64,000 nt of DNA from NCBI GenBank assembly GCA_014655195.1, contig BNBH01000012.1, positions 165,887 through 229,886 of the forward strand, in the 5' to 3' direction. Positions within the stretch are counted from its first letter, which is position 1, and the number at the start of each line of letters is the position of its first letter. The position numbers were made by a program, and so were the translations under genes. The stretch is from Streptomyces cellulosae (GTDB lineage Bacteria > Actinomycetota > Actinomycetes > Streptomycetales > Streptomycetaceae). Positions 16,515 through 25,555 of this stretch are shown one piece after another. The notes below the pieces were generated by a model. That model did no database searches, had not been told where the DNA came from, and worked only from the letters and a program-made list of their open reading frames with translations.

Positions 16515-17352
16515 GACGCCTGGAACCGGAAAGCCCGATACCGAGACCCCCGGCACCGAGACGACCTACCTCCGCTACGTCGCCCTCGGCGACAGCCAGA
16601 CCGAGGGCGTCGGCGACGGCGACGACGCCACCGGCCTCCGCGGCTTCGCCGACCGCCTCGCCGAGCACCTGGCCCGGCACGAGCCCGCCCTCCAGTACGC
16701 CAACCTGGCCGTACGCGGCCGCCTCGCCGCCCAGGTCCGCGCCGAGCAGCTCGCCCCCGCCCTCGCGCTGCGGCCCGACCTCGCCACCGTCGTCGCCGGC
16801 GTCAACGACCTGCTGAGACCCGGCTTCGACGCCGACCAGGTCTGCGCCCACCTGGACGCCATGTTCGGAGCGCTGACCGAGCAGGGCGCCCTTGTCGCCA
16901 CGATCACCATCCCCGACCTCTCCCGCGTCTGCCCCGTCGCCCGCCCGCTGATCCCGCGCGTCACCGCCCTCAACGAGGGCATACGCCGCACCGCCCGCCG
17001 CCACGGCGTCGTCGTCGCGGAGACGGCCCTCCACCCGGTCGCGGGCGACCCCCGCCTGTGGAGCCCCGACCGCCTCCACGCCGGCCCGCTCGGTCACGAA
17101 CGCATCGCCGCCGCCCTCGCCCACGCCCTACGGCTCCCCGGCAGCGACGACACCTGGACCCACCCGCTCCCTCCCCAGACCCTGCCCACCGGCCTGCGCG
17201 CCGTCGGCACCGAACTCCGTTGGCTGGCGGGCTTCCTGGGACCGTGGCTGCTCCGCCGCCTCCGCGGCCGTTCGTCCGGCGACGGCCGCACCGCCAAACG
17301 CCCGCTGCTCCACCCGGTACTGGACGACCGCCGCCCGGTGGCGGACGGCTGA
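16501..17352 (+). CDS. SGNH/GDSL hydrolase
   Basis: A 283-residue protein of the GDSL lipase/esterase type. Block I is VALGDSQTEGVGDG with the nucleophile Ser, block II NLAVRGRLAAQV, block III AGVNDLLRP with the oxyanion Asn, and block V DRLHAGPLGHERIA with the catalytic Asp and His. No signal peptide: the first 22 residues are a Thr/Pro/Gly-rich leader, so it is probably cytoplasmic. The C-terminal 60 residues are basic, with a Trp-Leu-Leu-Arg helix. The GTG start overlaps the PadR stop by 14 bases, with GAGAGG upstream, suggesting translational coupling. Substrate unknown. Confidence 0.88.
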   Translation: MPGTETPGTGKPDTETPGTETTYLRYVALGDSQTEGVGDGDDATGLRGFADRLAEHLARHEPALQYANLAVRGRLAAQVRAEQLAPALALRPDLATVVAGVNDLLRPGFDADQVCAHLDAMFGALTEQGALVATITIPDLSRVCPVARPLIPRVTALNEGIRRTARRHGVVVAETALHPVAGDPRLWSPDRLHAGPLGHERIAAALAHALRLPGSDDTWTHPLPPQTLPTGLRAVGTELRWLAGFLGPWLLRRLRGRSSGDGRTAKRPLLHPVLDDRRPVADG

Positions 17353-17384
17353 CCACCCCCGGCAGCGTCGCCCCGGGGCCGCCG

Positions 17385-19001
17385 TCACGGGCGTGCAGCG
17401 GGCTCCGCCGTACCGACCAGCGACCTGGTGAACGGATGCCGGGGACTGTGCAGTACCTCCAGCGCCGGACCTTCCTCGACGACCTCGCCCGCGTCCAGGA
17501 CCGCGACACGGTGAGCGAGGGCGGCGGTGGCGAGGTCATGAGTGATCAGGACCAACGCCAAGTCACCCAGCTCACCGACCACTTCCGTCAAGGTCTCCAG
17601 GATGTCCCGGCGCGTGACCGCGTCAAGCCCCGAGGTGATCTCGTCGCACAGCAGCACACGAGGACGCGCCAGCAAGGCGCGGGCAAGCGCGGCCCGCTGC
17701 AGCTCGCCCCCGGACAGCCCACCGGGCCGACGCCGCACCAGATCCTCCGGCAACCCCAGCCGGGCCAGCACCTTCACCGCTTCCCGCCCCGCCTCCTGCG
17801 CGTCCACTGCCCGCAGACGTACGGCGGTACGGGCCACCTGCTGCACGACCGGCCGATGCTCGTCGAACGAGGCGTGCGCGTCCTGGAACACGTACTGCAC
17901 GCCCGCCAGTTGCTCCCGTGTCCGACGACGCAGACTGCGGGGCAACACCGTGTCGTCCAGCCGGACGTCGCCCTCGAAATCCCGATGCAGCCCGGCGAGA
18001 CACCGAGCGAGCGTCGTCTTACCGCTGCCGGAACGGCCCACCACCGCCAGACACTCCCCGGCGTGCACATCCAGTGCCGGGACACGCAGCACGACCGACG
18101 CGGACCGCGAACCGTCCCGGTACCGTGCCGCCAGCCCACGCACCCGCACCACAGGACGCCGAGACCGAGCGCCCCCGCCGTCGAACGAGGTCGACCCACC
18201 CTCTGCGTCCAGCAGTTCCCGTGTCCACGGATGACGCGGCGCCGCCCACACCCGCTCCACAGGCCCCGACTCGACCACCCGCCCCGCCCGCATCACGACC
18301 ACCTCGTCCGCAAGCGCCCGCACGACGTCCAGGTCATGGCTGAGCAGCACCACGCCGATCCCACGCCTCGCGAGAGCCGCGAGCTGCTCGACCACCCGCC
18401 GCTTGGTCGGATTGTCCTGCCCGGTCGTCGGCTCGTCGGCCACCACGACCCGGGACCCGAGCAGCAACGCCTGCGCCAGCACCACCCGTTGCTGCTGGCC
18501 CCCCGACAACTGATGCGGATACCGCCGCAACAGCGCCTCCGCATCCTCCAACTGGGCGTCCGCGAGGGCCCGCACCACAAGCTCCCGCGCCGCAGCCCGC
18601 CGCTTTCCACGCGGAAGATGCCGCACCAGCGGCCGTGCGATGTCCATCAGCAAAGCGTCCACCCGCCGCGCCGGCGCCAACACACTCGCCGGATGCTGAG
18701 GCACATACCCCACCGGCTCCCCGGTGCGCCCCACCGGCCCTCCAGTCGTACGTCCCACCGCCCCACCGGCGGTCACCCGCACCTCCCCACTCACCCGAGC
18801 CCCGCCCGGATACTCCCCGAGCAGCGCAAGCCCCGTAGTCGTCTTCCCGCTCCCCGACGCACCCACCAGCGCCGTGACCCGCCCCGGCAGCACCCGGAAG
18901 CCGACCCCGTCCACGATCGCCCGCCCGTCGATCTCCACCCGCAGATCGAGCACCTCGGCCACGGGCCTCTCTCCCGCACCGCTCTCACGCCTCACGGACA
19001 C
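17385..19001 (-). CDS. Peptide/nickel-type ABC transporter, fused double ATPase
   Basis: A 538-residue cytoplasmic protein with two ABC domains joined, like a DppD-DppF fusion. Domain 1 (about 15-270): Walker A GASGSGKTT, signature LSGGQQQR, Walker B VVVADEPTTGQD. Domain 2 (about 285-535): Walker A GRSGSGKTT, signature LSGGELQR, Walker B VLLCDEITSGLD. Each also has an H-switch (LLSHDLDVV, LITHDLATA). It powers the import system of the two permeases just upstream, whose stop overlaps its start by 17 bases. It is the last gene of the operon that begins near 28735. The Gln in TTGQD replaces the usual Leu or Ala and is a minor oddity. Confidence 0.92.
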   Translation of the reverse strand: MSVRRESGAGERPVAEVLDLRVEIDGRAIVDGVGFRVLPGRVTALVGASGSGKTTTGLALLGEYPGGARVSGEVRVTAGGAVGRTTGGPVGRTGEPVGYVPQHPASVLAPARRVDALLMDIARPLVRHLPRGKRRAAARELVVRALADAQLEDAEALLRRYPHQLSGGQQQRVVLAQALLLGSRVVVADEPTTGQDNPTKRRVVEQLAALARRGIGVVLLSHDLDVVRALADEVVVMRAGRVVESGPVERVWAAPRHPWTRELLDAEGGSTSFDGGGARSRRPVVRVRGLAARYRDGSRSASVVLRVPALDVHAGECLAVVGRSGSGKTTLARCLAGLHRDFEGDVRLDDTVLPRSLRRRTREQLAGVQYVFQDAHASFDEHRPVVQQVARTAVRLRAVDAQEAGREAVKVLARLGLPEDLVRRRPGGLSGGELQRAALARALLARPRVLLCDEITSGLDAVTRRDILETLTEVVGELGDLALVLITHDLATAALAHRVAVLDAGEVVEEGPALEVLHSPRHPFTRSLVGTAEPAARP

Positions 19002-19809
19002 GTTCCCCTTTCGGACTCCGGCCCCGCTTGTCCAGCGCCGCGTCGAACAGCAAGTTGGTGCCCGTGGTGAGGGCGACGATCAGCAGCGCGGGCACGACGA
19101 CGGCCCACGGCTGCACGAAGAGACCCGTGCGGTTCCGGTCGACCATCACCGCCCAGTCGGCGGCATCGGGCGCCGCGCCCACACCGAGGAACGCCGCCGT
19201 GGCGACCAGATACAGCACCCCGGTCAGCCGGGTGCCGGCGTCCGCGGCCAAGGTGCGCAGCATCGACCGCCCGACATGGCCGACGGCGATACGCCACCAC
19301 GTCTCACCCTGCAACCGCAGCGCCTCCACGGCCGGGCGCGCCGCGATCTCCGTGGCCGTAGCCCGTACCAGCCGGGCCGCGTCCGGCACATTGACCACAG
19401 CGACGAGCAACGCCAGCCCCACGGCCCCCGGCGCGAACACGGTCGCCACCAGCAGGATCATCAGCAGCGACGGCACGGCGAGCAGCACGTCCAGCGGCCG
19501 CATCAGCAGCTCCTCCACGAGCCGCCGGTGGGTGAGCGCCCCGACCAGCCCGACCGGCAGCGCGACCAGACAGGCCAGCGCGGTGGCCGCGAGCGCCGTC
19601 AGCACGACCGACCGCCCGCCGTGCAGCACCTGATACCAGACGTCACGTCCGACGAAGTCCGTGCCCAGCCGATGCCCATCGCCGCCCTCGGTGAACGACG
19701 CCGCCCGCGCCGGAGGTTCAGCCGCAAGCACCGGCCCCAGCAGCGCGATCACCACCGGCACGGTCACCACAACGGCCCCCAGCACGAACCGGCCCGCGCG
19801 CCCCCTCAC
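18985..19809 (-). CDS. Peptide/nickel-type ABC transporter permease (DppC-like)
   Basis: A 274-residue inner-membrane protein with five or six spans. The start has the short N-terminal span VLGAVVVTVPVVIALLGP and then the family-typical LGTDFVGRDVWYQVLHGGRSVV motif (LGTDxxGRDxxS-like). The EAA loop that contacts the ATPase is EALRLQGETWWRIAVGHVGRS. It pairs with the DppB-like permease upstream, which it overlaps by 4 bases, and it overlaps the ATPase gene downstream. Substrate class is oligopeptide, dipeptide, nickel or metal-opine; context favours re-uptake of the product made by the upstream genes. Confidence 0.9.
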   Translation of the reverse strand: MRGRAGRFVLGAVVVTVPVVIALLGPVLAAEPPARAASFTEGGDGHRLGTDFVGRDVWYQVLHGGRSVVLTALAATALACLVALPVGLVGALTHRRLVEELLMRPLDVLLAVPSLLMILLVATVFAPGAVGLALLVAVVNVPDAARLVRATATEIAARPAVEALRLQGETWWRIAVGHVGRSMLRTLAADAGTRLTGVLYLVATAAFLGVGAAPDAADWAVMVDRNRTGLFVQPWAVVVPALLIVALTTGTNLLFDAALDKRGRSPKGERVREA

Positions 19810-20759
19810 GCCGCCACCCCCGCCCGCGGGGCCAGCCGATGCGCGATCACGTCCGCACCCAGGTTCAGCACCACCGTGACCACCCCGAACACCACCGCCA
19901 GCCCCTGCACCACCGGCACGTCACGCTCACCCACGGCCCCGAGCAGGACGGTGCCCAGCCCCGGAACCACGAACAGCGTCTCCACGACCACCACCCCGCA
20001 CAGCAGCCAGTCGATCGTCCGCGCCAACTGCTGCACCGCCGGCGCCAGAGCGTGCGGCAGCGCGTGCAGGTACCGCACACGGGCGCCGGACACCCCGTAC
20101 CGCAGCGCGTGCGCCACGTACGGCGACGCCAGCGCGTCGATCATGCCCGCGCGCACCAGCCGGACCAGGGAGCACACGGGCCGGGCGAGCAGGACGAGGA
20201 CGGGCAGGACGAGCACCCCCGGGTGCGCGAGCAGGTCGGTGCCGTGACCGACCGCCGTCGGCGGCAGCCAGCCCAGCCGCAGCGCGAACACCGTGACCAG
20301 CAGTACCCCGAGGGCGAACTCGGGCACCGCGTACACCGCGAGCGTCACCGAACTGGTCAGCCGGTCCACGAGCCGTCCCTCGTACCGCGCGGCCAGCACG
20401 CCCAGCCCGACGCCCGTCGGCACCAGCAACGCCACCGTGAGCGCGGCCAGCAGCAGCGTCGGGCCGAAAGCGCCGGTGAGGTATTGCGCCACCGGACGCC
20501 CGGACGTCAACGACGTACCGAAGTCTCCCCGCAGCAGGCCCGCCGCCCAGTCCACCAGCCGCTCCCACGCGGGCCGGTCCAGCTCCATGGCCGTACGGAT
20601 CGCCTCGATCCGCGCCGGGTCGGGCTGGTCGCCGGCGAGGACGACGGCCGCGTCGCCAGGCAGCGCCTCGGTGAGCGCGAAGACAAGAAGCACCACGGCC
20701 ACGACCTGCGCCACCCCGAGCAGCAGCCGCCGGGCGACGAACGAGCGTAGTCCGCTCAC
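19806..20759 (-). CDS. Peptide/nickel-type ABC transporter permease (DppB-like)
   Basis: A 317-residue inner-membrane protein with six spans. The first is RRLLLGVAQVVAVVLLVFAL, followed by the periplasmic loop typical of DppB (DQPDPARIEAIRTAMELDRP, DFGTSLTSGRPVAQYL). Later come the EAA-like segment GVSGARVRYLHALPHALAPA and the VVVETLFVVPGLGTVLLGAV end block. The GTG start is inside a GTGA overlap with the stop of the binding-protein gene, so I reject the longer frame, whose first 37 residues overlap that gene. Part of the operon 17385-28735. Confidence 0.9.
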   Translation of the reverse strand: MSGLRSFVARRLLLGVAQVVAVVLLVFALTEALPGDAAVVLAGDQPDPARIEAIRTAMELDRPAWERLVDWAAGLLRGDFGTSLTSGRPVAQYLTGAFGPTLLLAALTVALLVPTGVGLGVLAARYEGRLVDRLTSSVTLAVYAVPEFALGVLLVTVFALRLGWLPPTAVGHGTDLLAHPGVLVLPVLVLLARPVCSLVRLVRAGMIDALASPYVAHALRYGVSGARVRYLHALPHALAPAVQQLARTIDWLLCGVVVVETLFVVPGLGTVLLGAVGERDVPVVQGLAVVFGVVTVVLNLGADVIAHRLAPRAGVAA

Positions 20760-22357
20760 GCCAGCCACACCTTGTCGAACCGCGCCCAGTCCAGCGTGTT
20801 GGCGGGCGCGTTCGTCTCGACTCCCCGCACCCCGCGTGCCGTTCCGATGATCCAGTCGGCGAACCCCCACACCAGGAACCCGCCCTCGGCGTACAGCCGG
20901 CGCTGCATGCGCTCGTACACGGCGCCACGGTCCTTGGCGTTCCGGGTGGACTGCGCCTGCCGGTACAGCGCGTCGAAGTCACGGTGCCGCCAGTGGGTGG
21001 CGTTGGTGGTGGAGTCGGTGAGGAGGCGCTGCGAGATGTGCGACTCGATCGGCATGGCGCCGGAGCGGTAGCAGCACAGGGTGCCGCCGTCGAGGATGTC
21101 GCTCCAGTACGAGTCCTTGCTGCCCATCCGCACGTCCACCGTGACGCCCGCCCGCTCGGCCTGGTCGCGGAAGACGCTCGCCGCCTCGGTGAACCCTGCG
21201 GCGACGGCCGAGGTGTCCAGCGTGACGCGCAGATCCTCCGCGCCCGCCTGCTTGAGCAGGAACCGCGCCTGCTCCAGGTCCTGTTCGCGCTGCGGCAGCC
21301 CGTCGGCGTAGTACTCGTACCCCTTGCCGAACAGGTCGTTGCCCGTCTCGCCCGCGCCGGACAGCGCGGCGTCGACCAGTTCCTCACGGTCGGCGATCAG
21401 GAAGAACGCCCGCCGCACCCGCACGTCGTCGAAGGGCGGCCGGTCGGTCTTCATGCAGAACGCCTGCATGGCGCTGTTCCGCAGCCGCACGATGTCGATC
21501 TGCCCCTTGCCCTCATGGGCGCGGGCCGTCGTCGGGTTCAGCTCGTGCGCGTACTCGACCTGCCCGCCGAGCAGCGCGTTGACGCGCGCCGACTCCTCGT
21601 TGGCGACGACGAACTCGACCTCGTCCAGGTACGGAGCGCCGTCCCAGTGGTCGTCGTGGCGGCGGAAGACCGCCGAGCGGCCCGGCGCGAACGACACGAA
21701 CCGGAAGGGACCGGATCCCACAGGGGCGCGGTCGAAGTCGTCGGCGTGCGCGGGCACGATGTACGCGCCGAACGCGGCCAGGACGTTGGGGAATTCGGCG
21801 GTGGGCCGCTTGAGCACGAACTCGACCGACCGCCGGCCCGTGGCCCGGCTCGCGTCGAGGTCGATGGGCTCCAGCGACGCCTTGGCGCGGAACGCCTCCC
21901 GCGGGTCGGCGATCCGACGGTAACTGTGCAGCACGTCCTCGGCGGTGACCGGACGGCCGTCGTGGAAGGTCGCCTCCCGCAGTGTCACCTGCCAGCGGTC
22001 CAGCGTCCTGTTCGGCTCCCAGCGCTCCGCCAGGCGCGGGCGGGCGGCCAGGTCGGGGCCGTAGTCGGCGAGCTTGTCGAACAGCGCCTTGGCGCGGGCG
22101 GCGTCGGCGAACAGGTTGGCCCGGTGCGGGTCGAGCGTCTCGCCCGCACCTCCGCCCGCGAACGCGGCACGCAGCCGCCCGCCCCGCTGCGGCGTGCCAC
22201 CCGCCTTGGAACCACCACCGTCGTCACCGGAGCCGCCGCAGCCGGCCAGCGAGAACGCACCGAGCGAGGCGGCCCCCGTGGCGGCGAGGAAGCCGCGGCG
22301 GCGCAGTCCCGCGAAGCGACTGTGGGAGGGCAGGGGAGACACAGAGTCGTCGTGCAT
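20756..22357 (-). CDS. ABC transporter substrate-binding lipoprotein (peptide/nickel family), Tat-type signal
   Basis: A 533-residue SBP family 5 protein. The leader has a twin-arginine motif (LRRRGFLAATG), a hydrophobic stretch and the lipobox LAGC, so it is probably Tat-exported and then lipid-anchored outside the membrane. Mature features are GETLDPHRANLFADA, ATFHDGRPVTAEDVLHSY, a conserved VGSGPFRFVSF block and the late WARFDKVWLA. Family 5 proteins bind peptides, nickel or metal chelates. Export by Tat suggests folding, maybe with a ligand or metal, before transport; that is inference. ATG 22357 follows AAGGA. It is 43 bases from the methyltransferase gene upstream. Confidence 0.92.
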   Translation of the reverse strand: MHDDSVSPLPSHSRFAGLRRRGFLAATGAASLGAFSLAGCGGSGDDGGGSKAGGTPQRGGRLRAAFAGGGAGETLDPHRANLFADAARAKALFDKLADYGPDLAARPRLAERWEPNRTLDRWQVTLREATFHDGRPVTAEDVLHSYRRIADPREAFRAKASLEPIDLDASRATGRRSVEFVLKRPTAEFPNVLAAFGAYIVPAHADDFDRAPVGSGPFRFVSFAPGRSAVFRRHDDHWDGAPYLDEVEFVVANEESARVNALLGGQVEYAHELNPTTARAHEGKGQIDIVRLRNSAMQAFCMKTDRPPFDDVRVRRAFFLIADREELVDAALSGAGETGNDLFGKGYEYYADGLPQREQDLEQARFLLKQAGAEDLRVTLDTSAVAAGFTEAASVFRDQAERAGVTVDVRMGSKDSYWSDILDGGTLCCYRSGAMPIESHISQRLLTDSTTNATHWRHRDFDALYRQAQSTRNAKDRGAVYERMQRRLYAEGGFLVWGFADWIIGTARGVRGVETNAPANTLDWARFDKVWLA

Positions 22358-22400
22358 GAGGAAGTCCTTCTGTCCGTGGGAGAAAGAGAGAGAAGCGGTG

Positions 22401-23207
22401 TCAGGGCCGGGCGAGGCGGGCCACGACGTGCAGCCGGTCGGCGTCGGCGGTGCGGCCGGGCGGAAGCCCTTCGCGCCACGGCGGTTCGGTGCGCGGGCCG
22501 GGGCCGTCGTGCAGCTCCAGCACCTCGAAACCGTGCGCGGTGAGGAAGTGCCGCAGCTCCTGCGGGAACAACAGCCGCCAGGCGGACCGCTCCTCGACCG
22601 GCTCCGCACCGTCGCCCGCGCTCCACACCCGCACCCGGCGCAGAAGCTGCGCCGTGCGGTCGACGGCGAGCGTGGTGACGGACCGGTGCACGGCGCCCCG
22701 CCAGACGAACTCGGCATCGGCGGGGGAGTCGAGGAGGTCCGTGCGGCCCAGGAAGTACGCGCCGTTGCGCATCTCCGCCACCAGCAGGCCGCCGGGGCTC
22801 AGCGCGCGCCGGCAGGAGGACAGGAAGCGGTCGAGCTGCTCGTTGGTGTGGCAGTACAGCAGCGCGCTGTCCAGGCACACGACGGCGTCGAACACGTCCG
22901 GCCCGAAGTCGTATCCGTGCAGGTCGGCCCGTATGTACTCGGGCCCCGGGTGGTGGTCGCGGGCGTACGCGAGCATCGGCTCGGACAGGTCGGCCGCCGT
23001 CACCCGGCGGCCGGCCTCGTGCAGGTGGGCGGCGTCGCGGCCGGTGCCGCAGCCCATGTCCAGCACACGCGGCCCCGCGCCGTGCCGTCGCAGACAGTCC
23101 TCCGCCCAGCGCCCGGCGAGGCGACCGGGGTCGGGGAAGCGCGCCTCGTACAGCTCGGGCCGGTCCGTGAGGAGCGTGCGGGACCGCTCGTTCGCCTGAG
23201 AAGTCAT
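22401..23207 (-). CDS. Class I SAM-dependent methyltransferase
   Basis: A 268-residue cytoplasmic enzyme. Motif I is VLDMGCGTGRDAAHL, followed by an acidic end of strand 2 (VTAADLSEPML) and motif IV FDAVVCLDSALLYC, then LSPGGLLVAEMRNGAYF. The fold is the common methyltransferase type 11/25; the C-terminal half has a sheet that pairs with VRVWSAGDG, as in small-molecule O- or N-methyltransferases. Only 15 bases separate it from the MFS gene upstream. In this operon it would methylate the product of the ligase and PLP enzymes; that role is inferred from position. Confidence 0.88.
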   Translation of the reverse strand: MTSQANERSRTLLTDRPELYEARFPDPGRLAGRWAEDCLRRHGAGPRVLDMGCGTGRDAAHLHEAGRRVTAADLSEPMLAYARDHHPGPEYIRADLHGYDFGPDVFDAVVCLDSALLYCHTNEQLDRFLSSCRRALSPGGLLVAEMRNGAYFLGRTDLLDSPADAEFVWRGAVHRSVTTLAVDRTAQLLRRVRVWSAGDGAEPVEERSAWRLLFPQELRHFLTAHGFEVLELHDGPGPRTEPPWREGLPPGRTADADRLHVVARLARP

Positions 23208-23222
23208 GTGGATGTCGCCCCC

Positions 23223-24488
23223 TCAGACCGTCGCCGGCACGGCGGGCTCCGACGGCGCGGGCAGCGAGCCGAGCCGCCGCAGCCACGCCACCCCCAGCGC
23301 CGACACCAGCCCGAACAGGGCACAGCACACCCATGGCAGCCACGCCGGCCCGGCCCGTCCACCGGTGTCCATGGCCCACCCGACGACCGTGTTGCCCACC
23401 GCCGCCGCAACACCCGAGACGACGTAGAACACCCCGAAGTAGGTGCCGGTGAGCCCGGGACGGCCGTAGGCGGGGATCAGCTCCATCACGAACGGCTGCG
23501 CCACCATCACCCCCAGGCTCAGCAGCAGCGCCCCCGCCAGCACCGGCAGCACACGCAGCAGCCCGTCCACCACACCGTCCGGTCCGCCGGAGCCGCCCGC
23601 CGTCAGCGCCGGCGGCACGAACGCCACCGCCGTCAGACCGAGCCCGGTGACGATCCAACGCCCCCGCTGCCCGCGCCTTTTCAGGGCACGGGTGACCCGC
23701 AGTTGCAGGGTCAGATGGGCGAGCGTGCCGATGAGCAGGACGAGTCCGGCGGCGCCGTCCCAGCCGGTGGCCTGCCGCGCGCCGTCGGGCAGCAGCAGAT
23801 ACAGCTGGCTCTCCAGGGTGAACAGGCCGACCATGGCGAGCGCGAACGCGAGGAACGGCCGGTTCCCGAGCACCTCCCGCCAGTCCGCCGGCACCGAACC
23901 GCCGTCGTACGGCTCCTTCGTACGGGCGGGCAGTACGAGCACCTGGGCGACGGTGAGGACCGCGAAGATCCCAGCCGCTGTCAGCGCCGACGTGCGGAAG
24001 TCCACCAGCAGCAGCGCGCTGCCCAGCAGCGGCCCGACCAGCGCACCGGCCGCCGCGAACACGTTGAACAGGGCGAACGCCTCCGCCTTCCGCCCGTCCG
24101 CCTCCTGGGCGATGTAGGCGCGCACGGCGGGGTTGAACAGCGCCCCCGCGAAGCCGCTCAGCACGGACGCTGCCAGCAGCACCACCAGGTCGTCCCCGAA
24201 CGCGAACAGCCCGAACCCGAGCGTGCGCAGCGCACACCCCGCGATGATGACGCCCCGCGCGCCGAGCCGGTCGGCCGCCGACCCCCCGACCACGAACAAC
24301 CCCTGCTGGCTCAGCGTGCGCACCCCGAGCACGGCACCGACGACGGCCGCCGACATGCCGAGGTTCTCGGTGAGGTGCGTGGCCAGGTAGGGGATGAGCA
24401 GATAGAAGCCGACGTTCACGCCGAACTGGTTGACCAGCAGCACCTGGACGGCGAGCGGGAACCGGCGTATCTCGTGCCAGGTGTTCAC
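23223..24488 (-). CDS. MFS exporter
   Basis: A 421-residue membrane protein with about twelve spans. The start is VQVLLVNQFGVNVGFYLLIPYLA; loop 2-3 has the MFS signature form GGSAADRLGARGVI, and the mirror half starts FLAFALAMVGLFTLESQL. This looks like the drug- or siderophore-exporter branch (DHA1/EntS-like). The GTG start overlaps the epimerase stop as GTGA, so it is translated with the biosynthetic genes; export of their product is the natural reading. Frames extending upstream of that GTG run antisense-like through the epimerase gene and are rejected. Confidence 0.9.
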   Translation of the reverse strand: MNTWHEIRRFPLAVQVLLVNQFGVNVGFYLLIPYLATHLTENLGMSAAVVGAVLGVRTLSQQGLFVVGGSAADRLGARGVIIAGCALRTLGFGLFAFGDDLVVLLAASVLSGFAGALFNPAVRAYIAQEADGRKAEAFALFNVFAAAGALVGPLLGSALLLVDFRTSALTAAGIFAVLTVAQVLVLPARTKEPYDGGSVPADWREVLGNRPFLAFALAMVGLFTLESQLYLLLPDGARQATGWDGAAGLVLLIGTLAHLTLQLRVTRALKRRGQRGRWIVTGLGLTAVAFVPPALTAGGSGGPDGVVDGLLRVLPVLAGALLLSLGVMVAQPFVMELIPAYGRPGLTGTYFGVFYVVSGVAAAVGNTVVGWAMDTGGRAGPAWLPWVCCALFGLVSALGVAWLRRLGSLPAPSEPAVPATV

Positions 24489-25555
24489 GCCGCGTCCACC
24501 GCCGTCCGAGGTCCCACCGCGCGCGGCTCGACGCCCAGGCCGGGCAGACCGCTTGTCCGTACGTACCCGTCCTCGCCGCCGATGCCGGTCCACGGGTCGT
24601 GGGCGAGCAGCAGATGACCGTCGAGGTCGGTCCAGCGTGCCAGCCCCGCGAGATGCACCGCGGGCGCCAGCCCGAGGCTGCTGGCGGTGAGGCAGCCCAG
24701 CATCAGCGCGGTGCCGCTGCCCGCGATCGTCTCCGCGATACGCAGCGCGGCATGCGCACCGCCGCACTTGGCGAGCTTCACGTTGACGCCGTGGACGCGC
24801 CCGGCGAGCCGGCGTGCGTCCTCCAGGCCGACGGCGTCCTCGTCGGCGATCACCGGCAGCGGTGAGCGCTCGGCCAGCGCGGCCAGCGCTTCGGGATCGC
24901 CGGGGGCGACAGGCTGCTCGACGGCCTCCACGCCGAGGTCGGCGAAACGGGGGAGCAGCGCCGCCGCCTGGCGGGGCGTCCACGCGCCGTTGGGGTCGAG
25001 CAGCAGACGGGCGTGGGGCGCGGCGTCCCGGACGACACGCAGCCGCTCGACGTCCTCCTCCGGGTCGGGCAGCCCCGCCTTCACCTTGAGGACCTCGAAC
25101 CCGCTTGCCGTGAGGGCGCGCGCCTGCGCCGCCGCGTCGAGAGGCGAGGTGATGCCGATCGTACGGGCGGTGGCGGCCACCGGCGGCTGCGGGAGACCGA
25201 GCAGCCGGTGCACGGGACGGCCCGCGCGAATGCCGACCAGGTCGAGCAGCGCCGACTCCACGGCGGCCCGCACCGCCGGGGGAGTGGCGCCGCCCGCCAG
25301 CTCGCCCGCACGGAGCGACTCCAGGGCGGCGGCCGGGTCCGGGTAACGGCACAAGTCCCGGGCGGCGTCGGCGAAGCAGCGGTTCAAGGTCGCCGCGTCG
25401 AGGCCGTAGTAGACGCTGGTGACGGCCTCGCCGTGACCGGTGACGGCGCCGTGCTCGACGCTCAGCCACACGGCGTCACGGGCGGCCATGGTGGAACGTG
25501 ATATGCGCAGCGGCTCGGTGAGTTCGAGCCGCACGGTGCGCGTGGCGGCCTTCAC
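24485..25555 (-). CDS. Enolase-superfamily enzyme, dipeptide-epimerase-like
   Basis: A 356-residue TIM-barrel enzyme of the muconate-lactonising/Ala-Glu epimerase group. The catalytic set is visible: the KVKAG lysine pair (FEVLKVKAGLP), metal ligands Asp in LLLDPNGAW, Glu in VEAVEQPV, Asp in VIADEDAV, and the opposite base Lys in VNVKLAKCGG. An N-terminal capping domain has SVYYGLDAATLNRCFADA. In L-Ala-D/L-Glu epimerases this arrangement inverts the second residue of a dipeptide. The GTG start is inside a GTGA overlap with the PLP-enzyme stop. Next to an ATP-grasp ligase, epimerisation of a ligated dipeptide is a sensible role. Confidence 0.86.
   Translation of the reverse strand: MKAATRTVRLELTEPLRISRSTMAARDAVWLSVEHGAVTGHGEAVTSVYYGLDAATLNRCFADAARDLCRYPDPAAALESLRAGELAGGATPPAVRAAVESALLDLVGIRAGRPVHRLLGLPQPPVAATARTIGITSPLDAAAQARALTASGFEVLKVKAGLPDPEEDVERLRVVRDAAPHARLLLDPNGAWTPRQAAALLPRFADLGVEAVEQPVAPGDPEALAALAERSPLPVIADEDAVGLEDARRLAGRVHGVNVKLAKCGGAHAALRIAETIAGSGTALMLGCLTASSLGLAPAVHLAGLARWTDLDGHLLLAHDPWTGIGGEDGYVRTSGLPGLGVEPRAVGPRTAVDAA

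Noticed and set aside
22074..24617. An 847-codon plus-strand open frame across the binding-protein, methyltransferase and MFS genes
   Set aside because: It crosses three coupled minus-strand genes and has no recognisable domain.
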